From Candidatus Enterococcus courvalinii (GTDB lineage: Bacteria > Bacillota > Bacilli > Lactobacillales > Enterococcaceae), in the NCBI RefSeq assembly GCF_017315945.1, contig NZ_JAFLWI010000016.1, positions 203,845-267,844 on the forward strand: a stretch of 64,000 nucleotides of DNA, written 5' to 3'. Within the stretch, counting starts at the first letter, position 1. Each line of letters opens with the position of its first letter. The notes under the pieces are model-generated. The model was not told where the DNA came from, did no database searches, and saw only the letters and a list, made by a program, of their open reading frames with translations. Position numbers and translations under genes: made by a program. Below, piece after piece: positions 1 to 7,871 of this stretch.

Positions 1-428
1 ATATCTCCAACAACTAATTGTTCGGCATCAATTTGTTCACGTTTACCATCTCGTAAAACTAGCGCCGTCTGCTTATTCATATCCTGTAACGATTCTAATG
101 CTTTTTCTGCATTTCCTTCTTGAACAATTGTAAGTGCAGAGTTGATGACAACAATAGCGATAATCAACAGACCTTCAAACAAATCTCCGTGTTCCGTTGC
201 AAAGGCTGTGTAAAAAGAAATTACAGCAGCAACTAATAAAATAATTGTTGTAAAATCTGCTAAACTTCTAAAAAATTTTCTGGCTAATGATTCTTTCTTT
301 GCTTCATCAAAACGGTTAGGCCCCTGCTCCTTGCTTCGCTTAGTTGCTTCTTGGGAAGTCAATCCACGCTCTAAGTTTGCATTGGTTTCTTCTTGGACTT
401 TTTTCACCGTTTTTTTATATTCTTCCAT
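1..428 (-). CDS. cation-transporting P-type ATPase, N-terminal part (cut by window edge)
   Basis: About 142 codons can be read from an ATG at 428 to the window edge, behind an AGGAGGAATAGG ribosome site. The N-terminus has the cation-ATPase N domain (a GLTSQEA..R...GPN pattern at residues 22-38), then two membrane segments at about 58-75 and 84-100. It ends in the start of the actuator domain, with a VLRDG.....A..LVVGD pattern. This layout fits the Ca2+/Mn2+-type P2 ATPases of lactic acid bacteria. The catalytic DKTGT lies beyond the window, so the ion cannot be stated. Confidence 0.85.
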   Translation of the reverse strand, partial: MEEYKKTVKKVQEETNANLERGLTSQEATKRSKEQGPNRFDEAKKESLARKFFRSLADFTTIILLVAAVISFYTAFATEHGDLFEGLLIIAIVVINSALTIVQEGNAEKALESLQDMNKQTALVLRDGKREQIDAEQLVVGD

Positions 429-571
429 CCTATTCCTCCTTCAATCTTCATTAAATAATAATCCTATATTAAATATAACATCATTTTTTTATTTTTTTCA
501 ACTTAATAGACTATTTCAGACAATTTATGGATTTTGTTCATAAAAAAAGCACAAAATCATAAGCACCTCAT

Positions 572-600
572 TTGCAAGCGCTAACACAATATGCTATTAT
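572..600 (+). promoter_or_regulatory. strong promoter with overlapping cre-like box
   Basis: A -35 TTGCAA (572-577) and a -10 TATTAT (595-600) are separated by exactly 17 bp. TGCAAGCGCTAACA at 573-586 matches the CcpA operator consensus TGWAANCGNTNWCA at 13 of 14 positions and overlaps the -35. It drives the decayed unit that follows. Catabolite repression is inferred from the match only. Confidence 0.6.
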
Positions 601-611
601 ATAGGTGTAAG

Positions 612-957
612 GAAGGAGGATAACATCAAATAAGTTGAAGAATTTCTCGATGAAGTATTGTAAGCAAACAAAGTTGTTAGAAGTACAGGTTTCACCAAGT
701 ATACGTGTGAAGTACAAAGCGTCAAATTGATGAAAATAGTGAATGCGTATAAAGAGTTTGGATGATTCGTTTCCCAAAACCAGAAGTAACAAAGATACGT
801 AAAATAAACAGTGAACATCTGAAAATTGAATACTAGTAAAAGATGTGTCAATGAGTGTTGAAGATGTAACGAAAACAAGATTTTTTGTTTATCAAGAAGA
901 AATTCAACAAAGTGCTTTACATGTATCATGGAAAGTAACAAAAATTCTACTTATTTG
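612..957 (+). pseudogene. decayed small gene, about 110 codons, family not recognised
   Basis: A good ribosome site (AAGGAGGATAAC) is followed by ATA where a start codon would stand. Reading on requires hops between frames. One stretch at about 631-762 encodes protein-like sequence (VEEFLDEVL, stop, then ANKVVRSTGFTKY and on to NAYKEFG). A second from the ATG at 762 begins MIRFPKPEVTKIRK. A third at about 831-957 includes VEDVTKTRFFVYQEE. A promoter upstream and a terminator downstream are intact, so this looks like a recently inactivated gene or one retained as RNA. I do not recognise the family. ORFs on the other strand have no ribosome sites. Confidence 0.35.
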
Positions 958-977
958 ATTCCTTCCGAAATACAGAG

Positions 978-1006
978 GCTGGGCTTGTCGAGAGTCCAGC
1001 TTTTTT
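978..1006 (+). terminator. rho-independent terminator of the decayed unit
   Basis: A 7-bp stem (GCTGGGC at 978-984 with GTCCAGC at 994-1000, one G-T pair) is followed by six T at 1001-1006. Confidence 0.7.
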
Positions 1007-1043
1007 ATATTGTCGAAAACTCCATAGGCCTTTTTTCTAGAGA

Positions 1044-1078
1044 AAAAGAGTGAACGATTCTCGATCGTTCACTCTTTT
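1044..1078 (-). terminator. terminator after queA
   Basis: A 15-bp perfect stem (1044-1058 with 1064-1078) has a 5-nt loop and a T-run on the minus strand, 17 bases past the queA stop codon. Confidence 0.85.
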
Positions 1079-1094
1079 GTTTTTATTTGAAAAT

Positions 1095-2126
1095 TTATTT
1101 GACGAACATTGCATCACCAAAACTAAAGAACCGGTAACGTTCGTCAATCGCGTGTTGATAGGCAGATAGAATCAATTCACGACCAGCAAACGCACTTACT
1201 AACATCACCAATGTTGATTTTGGCAAATGGAAGTTTGTTGAGAATGCTTGGACGACTTTAAACTCATAACCTGGTGTAATAAAAATTTCGGTCCAACCAC
1301 TGTCGGCTTTGATCTCACCATTGAACTTTGTCCCAATTGTTTCTAACGTCCGAATAGAAGTGGTCCCTACTGCTACGATTTTCCCACCATTCTCACGAAC
1401 TTGGTTCAGACGTTTCGCAGCATCCTCTGTTAACCGATAAAATTCACTATGCATGTGATGATCTTCAATCTTATCCACACTAACTGGACGGAACGTTCCT
1501 AAGCCAACATGAAGCGTCAAGTAGACTAATTCAATTCCTTTGGCTTCGATTTCTTCCAATAATTCTTTTGTAAAATGTAATCCCGCTGTTGGGGCTGCAG
1601 CAGAACCATTTTCTTTGGCGTACACCGTTTGATAACGATCTGGATCTTCCAAACGTTCCTTGATATAAGGTGGCAATGGCATTTCACCCAGTGACTCTAA
1701 GATTTCAAGAAAAATCCCATCATATTTGAACGTAATGATTCGTCCGCCATGTTCTAGTTCTTCTTCCACCACAGCTTTTAGTCGACCATCACCAAACGAA
1801 ATCGTTGTGCCTACTTTGGCACGTTTGGCTGGTTTGATCAATGTTTCCCATGTATCTCCTTCTGTATTCGTTAAAACCAATACTTCCAAATGAGCACCAG
1901 TATCTGGCTTTTCTCCATATAAACGAGCGGGTAGTACGCGTGTGTCGTTCATGACTAAGGCATCCCCCGAGTTCAATTCATCAATAATATCATGGAAATG
2001 TTTATCTTCTAACTCTCCTGTTGTACGATCTACCACCAACAAACGTGATTGGTCACGATCTTTTAACGGTGTTTGTGCAATGAGTTCTTCTGGTAAATCA
2101 AAATCAAAATCCTCTGTTGTTAACAT
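1095..2126 (-). CDS. queA: S-adenosylmethionine:tRNA ribosyltransferase-isomerase QueA
   Basis: Transfers and isomerises the ribosyl part of SAM onto preQ1 in tRNA, giving epoxyqueuosine at the wobble base of GUN anticodons. The protein has family hallmarks: N-terminal [23 protein letters not shown] near residue 60, [19 protein letters not shown] and GTTSIRTLE. Length of 343 residues is normal. I chose the ATG at 2126; an in-frame GTG at 2135 would add three residues but has its purine-rich site directly against it. It is a single gene with its own terminator and diverges from the opuC operon. I see no preQ1 riboswitch upstream. Confidence 0.96.
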   Translation of the reverse strand: MLTTEDFDFDLPEELIAQTPLKDRDQSRLLVVDRTTGELEDKHFHDIIDELNSGDALVMNDTRVLPARLYGEKPDTGAHLEVLVLTNTEGDTWETLIKPAKRAKVGTTISFGDGRLKAVVEEELEHGGRIITFKYDGIFLEILESLGEMPLPPYIKERLEDPDRYQTVYAKENGSAAAPTAGLHFTKELLEEIEAKGIELVYLTLHVGLGTFRPVSVDKIEDHHMHSEFYRLTEDAAKRLNQVRENGGKIVAVGTTSIRTLETIGTKFNGEIKADSGWTEIFITPGYEFKVVQAFSTNFHLPKSTLVMLVSAFAGRELILSAYQHAIDERYRFFSFGDAMFVK

Positions 2127-2266
2127 CTTATCCACTCTTTCTAGTCATTTCTCTTCAGCTATTCTAACACTTTTTCAGAAACTTGGCGAACAGCTTCTCC
2201 CCTACTTTTTTCGTGCACATAATTTCATATTGGAGCAAAAAATTCTTTTCTTTCAAACCCTTCGAT

Positions 2267-2295
2267 TTGTATGTTAACGAATTTTCAGCCATACT
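2267..2295 (+). promoter_or_regulatory. putative promoter of the opuC operon
   Basis: TTGTAT (2267-2272), a 17-bp spacer, then CATACT (2290-2295), 45 bp before the TTG start of the ATPase gene. The match is moderate. No other regulatory site was recognised here. Confidence 0.4.
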
Positions 2296-2339
2296 AGTTA
2301 TGTGAAGATTAAAAAAATGATAATTTGAGGTGAGAAAAT

Positions 2340-3515
2340 TTGATTGAATTTCAACATGTATCAAAAATTTATAAAGGAAACAAAGTTGCTGTTGATGATG
2401 TAAATCTTTCATTTGAAAAGGGAGAGTTCATCTGCTTTATCGGAACCAGTGGTAGTGGAAAAACAACGACAATGCGTATGATTAATCGAATGACTGACCC
2501 GTCTAAAGGAAAAATTTTGATAGATGGGAAAAACATCCTAGATATCAATCCCGTTGAGTTACGCCGACAAATCGGTTATGTTATCCAAAATATTGGTTTA
2601 ATGCCACACATGACCATTAGAGAAAATATCACACTTGTTCAAAAGTTACTCAAAGTCAGTCAGGAAGAACGAAATAAAACTGCTGAAAAGATGATTGACC
2701 TTGTCGAATTGCCTCGTGAAATGCTTGACCGTTATCCAAGCGAACTATCTGGTGGACAACAACAACGGATTGGTGTTGTTCGAGCATTAGCTGCTAATCA
2801 AGATATTATTTTGATGGATGAACCATTTGGTGCACTCGATCCAATTACTCGTGACGCATTGCAAGATTTAGTGAAAGACTTACAAGAACGCTTGGGAAAA
2901 ACGATTGTCTTTGTTACCCATGATATGGATGAAGCATTAAAACTAGCAAGTCGTATCGCTATCATGAGTGAAGGAAAAGTGATCCAGTTTGACACCCCAG
3001 AAAATATTTTACGTAACCCAGCCAATGAGTTCGTAGAAGAACTCATTGGTGAGGATCGTTTGCTGCAAGCAAAACCAGACACGACTCGCGTTAACGAGGT
3101 AATGTTGAATACTGCCATTACGATTACACCGGAAAAATCATTGCAAGAAGCAATCAAACTCATGCGAGAAAAACGCGTGGATACTCTTTTAGTAACAGAC
3201 AATTCAAATGTACTAAAAGGCTTCATCGACGTTGAGACTCTTGACCGAAAACGCGGCAAAGTTTCGAGTGTAGGCGACATCTTGAATCCCAATGTATTTT
3301 ACGTAAAAGAATCTGCTTATTTACGTGACACTTTACAACGGATTTTAAAACGTGGACTAAAATATGTCCCTGTCGTTGATGAACGAAACCGAGTAGTCGG
3401 CATCTTAACGCGTGCTTCACTTGTCGATATTGTTTACGACGTTATTTGGGGAGAAGAGCAATCCATCACAGATGCGATTGAGTCGACGAAGCCTGCAGAA
3501 ACAAAGGAGGTCTAG
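2340..3515 (+). CDS. opuCA: glycine betaine/carnitine/choline ABC transporter ATPase, OpuCA type with tandem CBS domains
   Basis: Energises uptake of osmoprotectants. The ATPase domain covers residues 1 to about 240: Walker A GTSGSGKTTT at 35-44, signature LSGGQQQR at 136-143, and DEPFGALDP downstream. Two CBS repeats fill about 253-375, beginning VNEVML and ending VGILTRASLVDIVYD. In Listeria the OpuCA CBS pair binds c-di-AMP and inhibits transport; the same control here is inference. The start is TTG behind GAGGTGAG and no closer ATG exists. It is the first gene of a four-gene operon, 3 bp ahead of the first permease gene. Confidence 0.93.
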   Translation: MIEFQHVSKIYKGNKVAVDDVNLSFEKGEFICFIGTSGSGKTTTMRMINRMTDPSKGKILIDGKNILDINPVELRRQIGYVIQNIGLMPHMTIRENITLVQKLLKVSQEERNKTAEKMIDLVELPREMLDRYPSELSGGQQQRIGVVRALAANQDIILMDEPFGALDPITRDALQDLVKDLQERLGKTIVFVTHDMDEALKLASRIAIMSEGKVIQFDTPENILRNPANEFVEELIGEDRLLQAKPDTTRVNEVMLNTAITITPEKSLQEAIKLMREKRVDTLLVTDNSNVLKGFIDVETLDRKRGKVSSVGDILNPNVFYVKESAYLRDTLQRILKRGLKYVPVVDERNRVVGILTRASLVDIVYDVIWGEEQSITDAIESTKPAETKEV

Positions 3516-3518
3516 CTC

Positions 3519-4160
3519 ATGCAGCAGTTTTTTAATCAGCATGGCGCCGAAATCTTAACAAAAAGTGCTGAACATCTTTATATTTCTTTTTTCGCTTTAG
3601 CACTTGGTATTTTGGTCGCAGTTCCGCTAGGGATTCTTTTGACTCGTTTTCAAAAAGCGGCAACGATTGTGATTGGTATTAGTAGCGCACTTCAAACAGT
3701 TCCTTCTTTGGCACTGTTAGCCTTGATGATACCTTTACTAGGCGTTGGAAAAACACCCGCAATTATTGCCCTCTTTATTTATTCACTATTGCCTATTTTA
3801 CGAAACACTTATATTGGGATGAAAAACGTAGATTGGAACTATCGAGATGTCGCCAAAGGAATGGGCATGACGAATCTGCAATCTATTATTTCTGTGGAAC
3901 TACCTATTGCAATGCCAACTATTATGGCAGGGATTCGTTTGGCCGCAGTCTATGTGATTGCTTGGGCAACTTTAGCCTCTTACATTGGTGCTGGTGGTTT
4001 AGGTGATCTGATTTTTAGTGGATTAAATAATTATCAGCCAGATTTGATTTTTGCTGGAACGATTCCTGTAACTATTTTAGCCTTACTTGCAGACTTTTTA
4101 CTTGGTTTGTTAGAAACACGGCTCACTCCGATTGCGCTTAGAAAGGAGAATGAGGAATGA
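3519..4160 (+). CDS. opuCB: osmoprotectant ABC transporter permease, OpuCB type
   Basis: A 213-residue integral membrane protein with about five or six hydrophobic segments. It has the binding-protein-dependent permease signature around residues 110-145 ([12 protein letters not shown], then VELPIAMP) that docks on the ATPase. The second permease of the operon (5082-5741) is a clear paralogue sharing IQTVPSLAML and the KGMGMT motif, so the transporter probably works as a heterodimer. A ribosome site AAAGGAGGTC precedes the ATG. Its last codons overlap the binding-protein gene by 4 bp, implying translational coupling. Confidence 0.93.
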   Translation: MQQFFNQHGAEILTKSAEHLYISFFALALGILVAVPLGILLTRFQKAATIVIGISSALQTVPSLALLALMIPLLGVGKTPAIIALFIYSLLPILRNTYIGMKNVDWNYRDVAKGMGMTNLQSIISVELPIAMPTIMAGIRLAAVYVIAWATLASYIGAGGLGDLIFSGLNNYQPDLIFAGTIPVTILALLADFLLGLLETRLTPIALRKENEE

Positions 4161-5077
4161 AACGATTAAAACAATTCATTTTACTTTTTGGTCTCTCGCT
4201 CATTCTCGGTAGCTGTTCTTTGCCAGGTTTAGCAAGCAATACGGATGACCAAACCATCTCAATTACTGGTGGAATTACTTCAGAAGCACAAATTCTTGCA
4301 GGAATTGTTGCTGGAATGGTCGAACATTATACCGACAAAAACACAACGATCATCAATAATTTAGCAACAACAACGATCAACCATCAAGCGATGATCAACG
4401 GTGATGCTTCAATTTCCGCGGCACGTTATACAGGAACAGACTTAACAACTACCTTAGGATTACCGCCTGAAAAAGATCCTAAAAAAGCATTTGCCATAGT
4501 AAAAGAGGAATTTGAAAAGCGGTACAATCAAACATGGTTCCCTTCTTACGGTTTTGAAAACACGTATGTCTTTCTCGTTCGCAAAGACACAGCTGAAAAA
4601 TACAACCTTAAGAAAGTCAGTGATTTGAAAAATGTAGCGAATGAACTCGTTGCTGGTGTCGATACTTCTTGGATCAACCGTAAAGGTGATGGTTATGATG
4701 GCTTCCAAGAAACTTATGGTTTTTCATTTGAATCGATTTTGCCAATGCAGATCGGTTTAGTCTATGATGCTGTTGAAGCGGGAAAAATGGATATCGTATT
4801 GGGTTATTCTACAGATGGACGGATTGCAAGTTATGATTTAGTAATGTTAGAAGATGATTTAAGTTTCTTTCCACCTTATGACGCTGCACCAGTTGTCGCA
4901 AACCAAGTCTTAAAAGACACGCCTCATTTAGAAGAAGCTTTACAAAAATTAGGTGGTACGATCACTACAGAGGAAATGCAAAAATTAAATTATGAGGCAG
5001 ACAACAATTTGGTAGAACCTTCTGTCGTTGCCGAACGTTTTTTGAAAGAACATCATTATTTTGAGGAAGGGAAGTGA
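4157..5077 (+). CDS. opuCC: osmoprotectant-binding lipoprotein, OpuCC type
   Basis: Extracellular substrate-binding lipoprotein of the OpuC system. The signal peptide ends in a lipobox with Cys20 (ILGSC), so it should be lipid-anchored. The mature part is a QAT-family glycine betaine-binding fold of normal length, with TQIT-like [13 protein letters not shown] after the anchor and aromatic residues ([10 protein letters not shown]) that commonly form the quaternary-amine cage. The substrate may be carnitine, choline or betaine and cannot be told from sequence. It overlaps opuCB by 4 bp and lies 4 bp before opuCD. Confidence 0.92.
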   Translation: MKRLKQFILLFGLSLILGSCSLPGLASNTDDQTISITGGITSEAQILAGIVAGMVEHYTDKNTTIINNLATTTINHQAMINGDASISAARYTGTDLTTTLGLPPEKDPKKAFAIVKEEFEKRYNQTWFPSYGFENTYVFLVRKDTAEKYNLKKVSDLKNVANELVAGVDTSWINRKGDGYDGFQETYGFSFESILPMQIGLVYDAVEAGKMDIVLGYSTDGRIASYDLVMLEDDLSFFPPYDAAPVVANQVLKDTPHLEEALQKLGGTITTEEMQKLNYEADNNLVEPSVVAERFLKEHHYFEEGK

Positions 5078-5081
5078 TTAC

Positions 5082-5741
5082 GTGGATAAAATGAATGTAT
5101 TTCAACAATTCGTCTATTATTTTCAAGAAAATGGCGCATATGTCTTTAGTCAATTTATCCGCCACTTCTTGATTTCAATTTACGGTGTCTTTTTCGCCGC
5201 TGTTGTAGCAATTCCAATCGGGATATTAATCTCTCGTAAACGCAAACTTGCCAATTGGGTTATTCGCTTGGCAAACATCATTCAAACTGTGCCTTCTTTA
5301 GCGATGCTCTCCATTTTGATGATTGGATTAGGACTAGGCGTTAACGTAGTTATTGTTACTGTCTTTTTGTACTCCTTATTACCAATTATCAAGAACACTT
5401 ATACTGGCATGATCCAAGTGGATAAAAACATTTTAGATGTCGGTAAAGGAATGGGCATGACTGCTCGTCAACGTTTAATGATGGTGGAACTACCTTTATC
5501 TGTTTCAGTCATTATGGCTGGGATTCGTAATGCTTTGGTTGTTGCAATCGGAATTACTGCAATTGGCGCATTCGTTGGTGCCGGCGGCCTCGGTGACATT
5601 ATTATCCGCGGAACCAATGCAACAGATGGAGCCTCAATCATTCTTGCAGGTGCGTTACCAACAGCTTTGATGGCAATCATTACTGACTGGGTACTTGGTA
5701 TCGTGGAACGACGCTTAGATCCGGCGGCAAAAAAAGCTTAA
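5082..5741 (+). CDS. opuCD: osmoprotectant ABC transporter permease, OpuCD type
   Basis: Second permease of the osmoprotectant transporter, 219 residues, with the same fold and KGMGMTARQ/VELPLSVSV docking segment as the operon's first permease. I place the start at the GTG at 5082 because GGAAGGGAAG lies 7 bp before it. A TTG at 5061 sits inside the preceding gene and an ATG at 5091 has no ribosome site. It is the last gene of the operon and is followed by a strong two-way terminator. Confidence 0.9.
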   Translation: MDKMNVFQQFVYYFQENGAYVFSQFIRHFLISIYGVFFAAVVAIPIGILISRKRKLANWVIRLANIIQTVPSLAMLSILMIGLGLGVNVVIVTVFLYSLLPIIKNTYTGMIQVDKNILDVGKGMGMTARQRLMMVELPLSVSVIMAGIRNALVVAIGITAIGAFVGAGGLGDIIIRGTNATDGASIILAGALPTALMAIITDWVLGIVERRLDPAAKKA

Positions 5742-5770
5742 CGTACTAGTTAAATATGGGTAAAAAAAAA

Positions 5771-5798
5771 GGGACAAAACGAATTTTCGTTTTGTCCC
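5771..5798. terminator. bidirectional terminator between opuCD and kimA
   Basis: A 13-bp perfect stem (5771-5783 with 5786-5798) is flanked by A-run and T-run, so it can serve both convergent operons. Confidence 0.9.
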
Positions 5799-5838
5799 TT
5801 TTTTTATTTATTGATAAAATACTTTTACACCCAGTTAC

Positions 5839-7662
5839 TTATTTTTTCAGATGGTAACTATAGGTACTGATGACAATATTTTCTCGCCAAGAAAGTCGCA
5901 AACGCAAACGTAAGCTTGTTTGGTTGTGTAAAATATTTTGCCAACGACGGTTTGGTACAAATTGAGGTATCAACACCGTTGTCGTATAGTTTTGTTTTGC
6001 TGCATTTTTGCTCACTAGATCCACATAGCGAATAATTGGATTTTCAATTGAACGATACGACGAATGAACAACCGAAAAACGCACATCAGGAAAATGTTTT
6101 TTGAATTCGGCTTCGATTTCTTTTTCCTTCGCTACATCTTCATCTAAAGAAACGTGCATTGCTACTACATAGTCTCCAATCGAACGCGCGTAATTCAACG
6201 CGCCAATATTTACCCGAGTAACATTTCCCACTAAAACTAAAACTGTATTTCCATCAAAATCATGTAATTTAGCATCTTCTTCTAAGCGAAGTTGTTCTGC
6301 CACATTTTTGTAGTGTCCATGAATTTTGTAAAAAACAAATAAAACAATTGGCATAATGATAAAGAATGGCCAAATGTCACCTAAACGATAGATGAACAAA
6401 ATAATAATAATTGAGTAAGAGATAAATGCTCCAACAATGTTTGCAATTGATTTTTGTAACCACTTCTTGCCTTCTTTTCGCCATTTAACAACCATCCCTG
6501 TTTGAGAAAGAGCAAATGGGATAAATACACCAATCGAGTAAAGTGGAATCAATCGTTCCGTTGATCCTTGGAAAATAAACAATAAAATGATTGAGCCAAA
6601 TGCTAAAGTCATGATCCCATTTGAATAACCTAAACGATCACCACGGTCTTGATACATATGTGGCATGAATTTATCTTTTGCCAAGTTAAATGCTAAAACT
6701 GGAAACGCAGAGAAACCAGTATTCGCTGCCACTGCTAAAATCAAAGCAGTTGCAAATTGTAAAACATAATACAAGACACCATGTCCAAAAACAGCTTTAC
6801 CGATTTGAGACAAAACAGTCACTTCTTTTTCAGGCACAATGCCATACCAGTAGTTAATGAAGGTAATTCCAACGAAGAAAAAGCCTAAGATGACAGCCAT
6901 CATCGTTAACGTACCAGCAGCGTTTTTCGCCCGTGGTTTTTTAAAGAAAGGAACCGCATTACTGATTGCCTCAACCCCAGTTAGCGAAGAAGAACCTGAT
7001 GAAAATGCACGTAAAATCAAAGCAATTGAGACACCCGGAATTGCCGCACCTGGTAAAGCAGTCGCATTTAGTGGTACAGCCCCCGTTACAATGTTGAATA
7101 AACCAACAACGATCAGCAAGGTAATCACGATAATAAAAGTGTAGACAGGAACTAACAAGAACGAAGCTGACTCACGTAATCCTCTTAAATTAAGCATCAT
7201 CAATAGTAAAACGATTGCGACAGAAATACCTACCTGATGCCCATATAAAGCAGGTATCGCTGAGGTTATCGCCTCTGCCCCAGCAGAAACGGATACCGCA
7301 ACAGTCAGCATATAATCAATGAGCAATGAGCCACCAGAAATCAGACCAGCGTTTTTCCCCAAGTTTTCACTACTAACCACATAGGCTCCACCACCATGAG
7401 GGTAAGCATGAATAATTTGTCGATAAGATAAAGTTAATGAAATGAGTAAAATAATAACAAATGCTGCAATAGGTAATGAATACCAAATTGCTGCAGTAGA
7501 TAAAGCCACCAACACGACAACGATTTGTTCTGTCCCATACGCAATCGAAGACAGTGCATCAGAAGACAATAATGCTAATGCAGCAAAACGACTCAATTTT
7601 TGGTCATCATTTTCGGCAGACTTTAACGGTTTACCTACTAATAACCTTTTTAAGTAATCCAA
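5839..7662 (-). CDS. kimA: KimA-type potassium importer (APC superfamily)
   Basis: A 607-residue APC-superfamily transporter resembling Bacillus subtilis KimA (formerly YdaO), a high-affinity K+/H+ symporter. Diagnostic parts are the N-terminus LKRLLVGKPLKS, the first helix with LLSSDALSSIAYG.E and YPHGGGAYV. About 12 membrane segments are followed by a cytosolic domain of about 145 residues (from TVLVLVGNVTRVN) that in KimA binds c-di-AMP. The start is TTG behind AAAGGGG, and the family N-terminus supports it. No ydaO-type c-di-AMP riboswitch was recognised upstream. A less specific label would be amino-acid permease. Confidence 0.85.
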   Translation of the reverse strand: MDYLKRLLVGKPLKSAENDDQKLSRFAALALLSSDALSSIAYGTEQIVVVLVALSTAAIWYSLPIAAFVIILLISLTLSYRQIIHAYPHGGGAYVVSSENLGKNAGLISGGSLLIDYMLTVAVSVSAGAEAITSAIPALYGHQVGISVAIVLLLMMLNLRGLRESASFLLVPVYTFIIVITLLIVVGLFNIVTGAVPLNATALPGAAIPGVSIALILRAFSSGSSSLTGVEAISNAVPFFKKPRAKNAAGTLTMMAVILGFFFVGITFINYWYGIVPEKEVTVLSQIGKAVFGHGVLYYVLQFATALILAVAANTGFSAFPVLAFNLAKDKFMPHMYQDRGDRLGYSNGIMTLAFGSIILLFIFQGSTERLIPLYSIGVFIPFALSQTGMVVKWRKEGKKWLQKSIANIVGAFISYSIIIILFIYRLGDIWPFFIIMPIVLFVFYKIHGHYKNVAEQLRLEEDAKLHDFDGNTVLVLVGNVTRVNIGALNYARSIGDYVVAMHVSLDEDVAKEKEIEAEFKKHFPDVRFSVVHSSYRSIENPIIRYVDLVSKNAAKQNYTTTVLIPQFVPNRRWQNILHNQTSLRLRLRLSWRENIVISTYSYHLKK

Positions 7663-7806
7663 CTCTTAAACCCCTTTACATTTTTTTCCTTTTAAATGTC
7701 ATTTTTGAAAATTTACAGTAAACAAAATGATATAGTACGCTCATCAAATATAAAAGTCAACAAGCTAACTAAAAAATCTTCCAAAAAGCAAAAAGATTTT
7801 TCATTC

Positions 7807-7850
7807 TAAAAAACTGGGACCCCCATTTAGAAAAGAGATCCCAGTTTAAT
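7807..7850 (-). terminator. terminator after the YhgE/PIP gene
   Basis: AACTGGGA (7812-7819) pairs with TCCCAGTT (7839-7846), with a T-run on the minus strand just past the stop codon at 7872. Confidence 0.8.
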
Positions 7851-7871
7851 TTCTGATTCATCTTAAAATAC

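Noticed and set aside
568..941. Open frames on the minus strand between the ATPase gene and queA
   Set aside because: No ribosome sites, low-complexity hydrophobic translation, and they oppose a clear plus-strand promoter and terminator.
2128..2277. Plus-strand open frame at the queA/opuC junction
   Set aside because: Most of it is the complement of queA and it has no ribosome site.
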